This document shows, piece after piece, positions 63,400-64,000 of a stretch of 64,000 bases of DNA. Made by a program: the position numbers and the translations under genes. Location of the stretch: positions 102,976 to 166,975 of the forward strand of contig NW_004085958.1 in NCBI RefSeq assembly GCF_000220395.1. Direction: 5' to 3'. The number at the start of each line of letters is the position of its first letter. The first letter of the stretch is position 1. The notes beneath the pieces were generated by a model. That model had not been told where the DNA came from and did not search any database. It saw nothing but the letters and a program-made list of their open reading frames with translations. This DNA comes from Ichthyophthirius multifiliis. Lineage: Eukaryota; Ciliophora; Oligohymenophorea; Hymenostomatida.

Positions 63400-64000
63400 C
63401 TATATATTTAAATTAATATAAAATGATAAAGAAAATAAATAAAAATATATATAAAATTTTTATAATAATAATATAAAATATATAGATGTATAAATACATA
63501 TGAATATATAAATATATGAATATATGAATATATGAATATATGAATATATGAATATATGAATATATGAATATATGAATATATGAATATATGAATATATGAA
63601 TATATGAATATATGAATATATGAATATATGAATATATGAATATATGAATATATGAATATATGAATATATGAATATATGAATATATGTATATATGAATATA
63701 TGAATATATGAATATATGAATATATGAATATATGAATATATGAATATATGAATATATGAATATATGAATATATGAATATATGAATATATGAATATATGAA
63801 TATATGAATATATGAATATATGAATATATGAATATATGAATATATGAATATATGAATATATGAATATATGAATATATGAATATATGGATATATTAATATA
63901 TGGATATATGAATAAATGAATATATGAATATATGAATATATGAATATATTTATATATATATATATATGATATATGAATATATGGATATATTAATATATGG
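63400..64000. other. Spacer ending in satellite
   Basis: About 100 bases of AT-rich flank, then the octanucleotide satellite to the end of the window. No gene. Confidence 0.6.
63503..64000. repeat. (GAATATAT)n octanucleotide satellite
   Basis: About 60 tandem copies of GAATATAT, nearly perfect from 63530 to 63880 with rare variants (gtatatat, ggatatat), then more degenerate copies running off the window edge. It is the only long array here with a fixed G in each unit, so it is not a simple TA run. Confidence 0.95.

Noticed and set aside
63503-64000. CRISPR-like array
   Set aside because: Units are 8 bp with no spacers; it is a simple satellite in a eukaryotic genome.

Overview
The window reads as macronuclear-type nuclear DNA of a ciliate that uses TGA as its only stop and reads TAA and TAG as glutamine. 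Nearly every recognisable protein here (RFC subunit, 14-3-3, HBS1, amine oxidase, kinases, DENN protein) is interrupted by many in-frame TAA/TAG codons at Gln-like positions and ends on TGA. The DNA is extremely AT-rich, introns are tiny (22 to about 215 nt, mostly 38-65, GT..AG), and ciliate-specific families are present (granule-lattice-like secreted coiled coils, CDPKs, SAXO-like and axonemal proteins). This fits an oligohymenophorean close to Tetrahymena or Ichthyophthirius; the exact species is inference. I saw no tRNA, rRNA, CRISPR, telomere, transposon or viral remnant.

Layout. 0.3-9.8 kb: unknown small gene, PH-like/CAMK kinase, VHS-like protein (-), prefoldin subunit 1 (-), a Gln/Glu/Val repeat protein, and a laforin-like glucan phosphatase with two CBM20 modules (-). 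11.6-22.7 kb: HBS1 ribosome-rescue GTPase (-), ribosomal protein eL21, a divergent pair of granule-lattice-like genes, a SAXO-like gene with a near-perfect 443-bp tandem exon duplication, and a dienelactone-hydrolase-like enzyme. 23-31 kb: a giant membrane protein and a Gln-rich coiled coil. 32-43 kb: CCCH zinc finger (-), GNAT acetyltransferase, 14-3-3 (-), a tiny membrane protein, RFC small subunit, SR splicing factor (-) and flavin amine oxidase (-). 44-63.4 kb: CDPK (-), a 4.6-kb gene-free stretch, AXDND1-like axonemal protein (-), class I aminotransferase (-), EF-hand protein, DENND4-like Rab GEF (-) and an unknown gene (-). The window ends in an octanucleotide satellite.

There is no operon logic; neighbours are mostly unrelated housekeeping genes. 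Functional themes are regulated secretion (two granule proteins, DENN), cilia (SAXO-like, AXDND1-like), calcium and kinase signalling, and storage-glucan metabolism (laforin-like).

Data quality matters. At about a dozen places a conserved reading frame continues only if an A/T homopolymer is one base longer than written (six good cases are in HBS1, laforin, 14-3-3, CDPK, aminotransferase and the AXDND1-like gene). This looks like systematic homopolymer under-calling, so frame breaks here should not be taken as pseudogenes. I did not find a clear new multi-gene system. The most unusual items are the double-CBM20 laforin, the exon duplication and two in-frame TGA codons.
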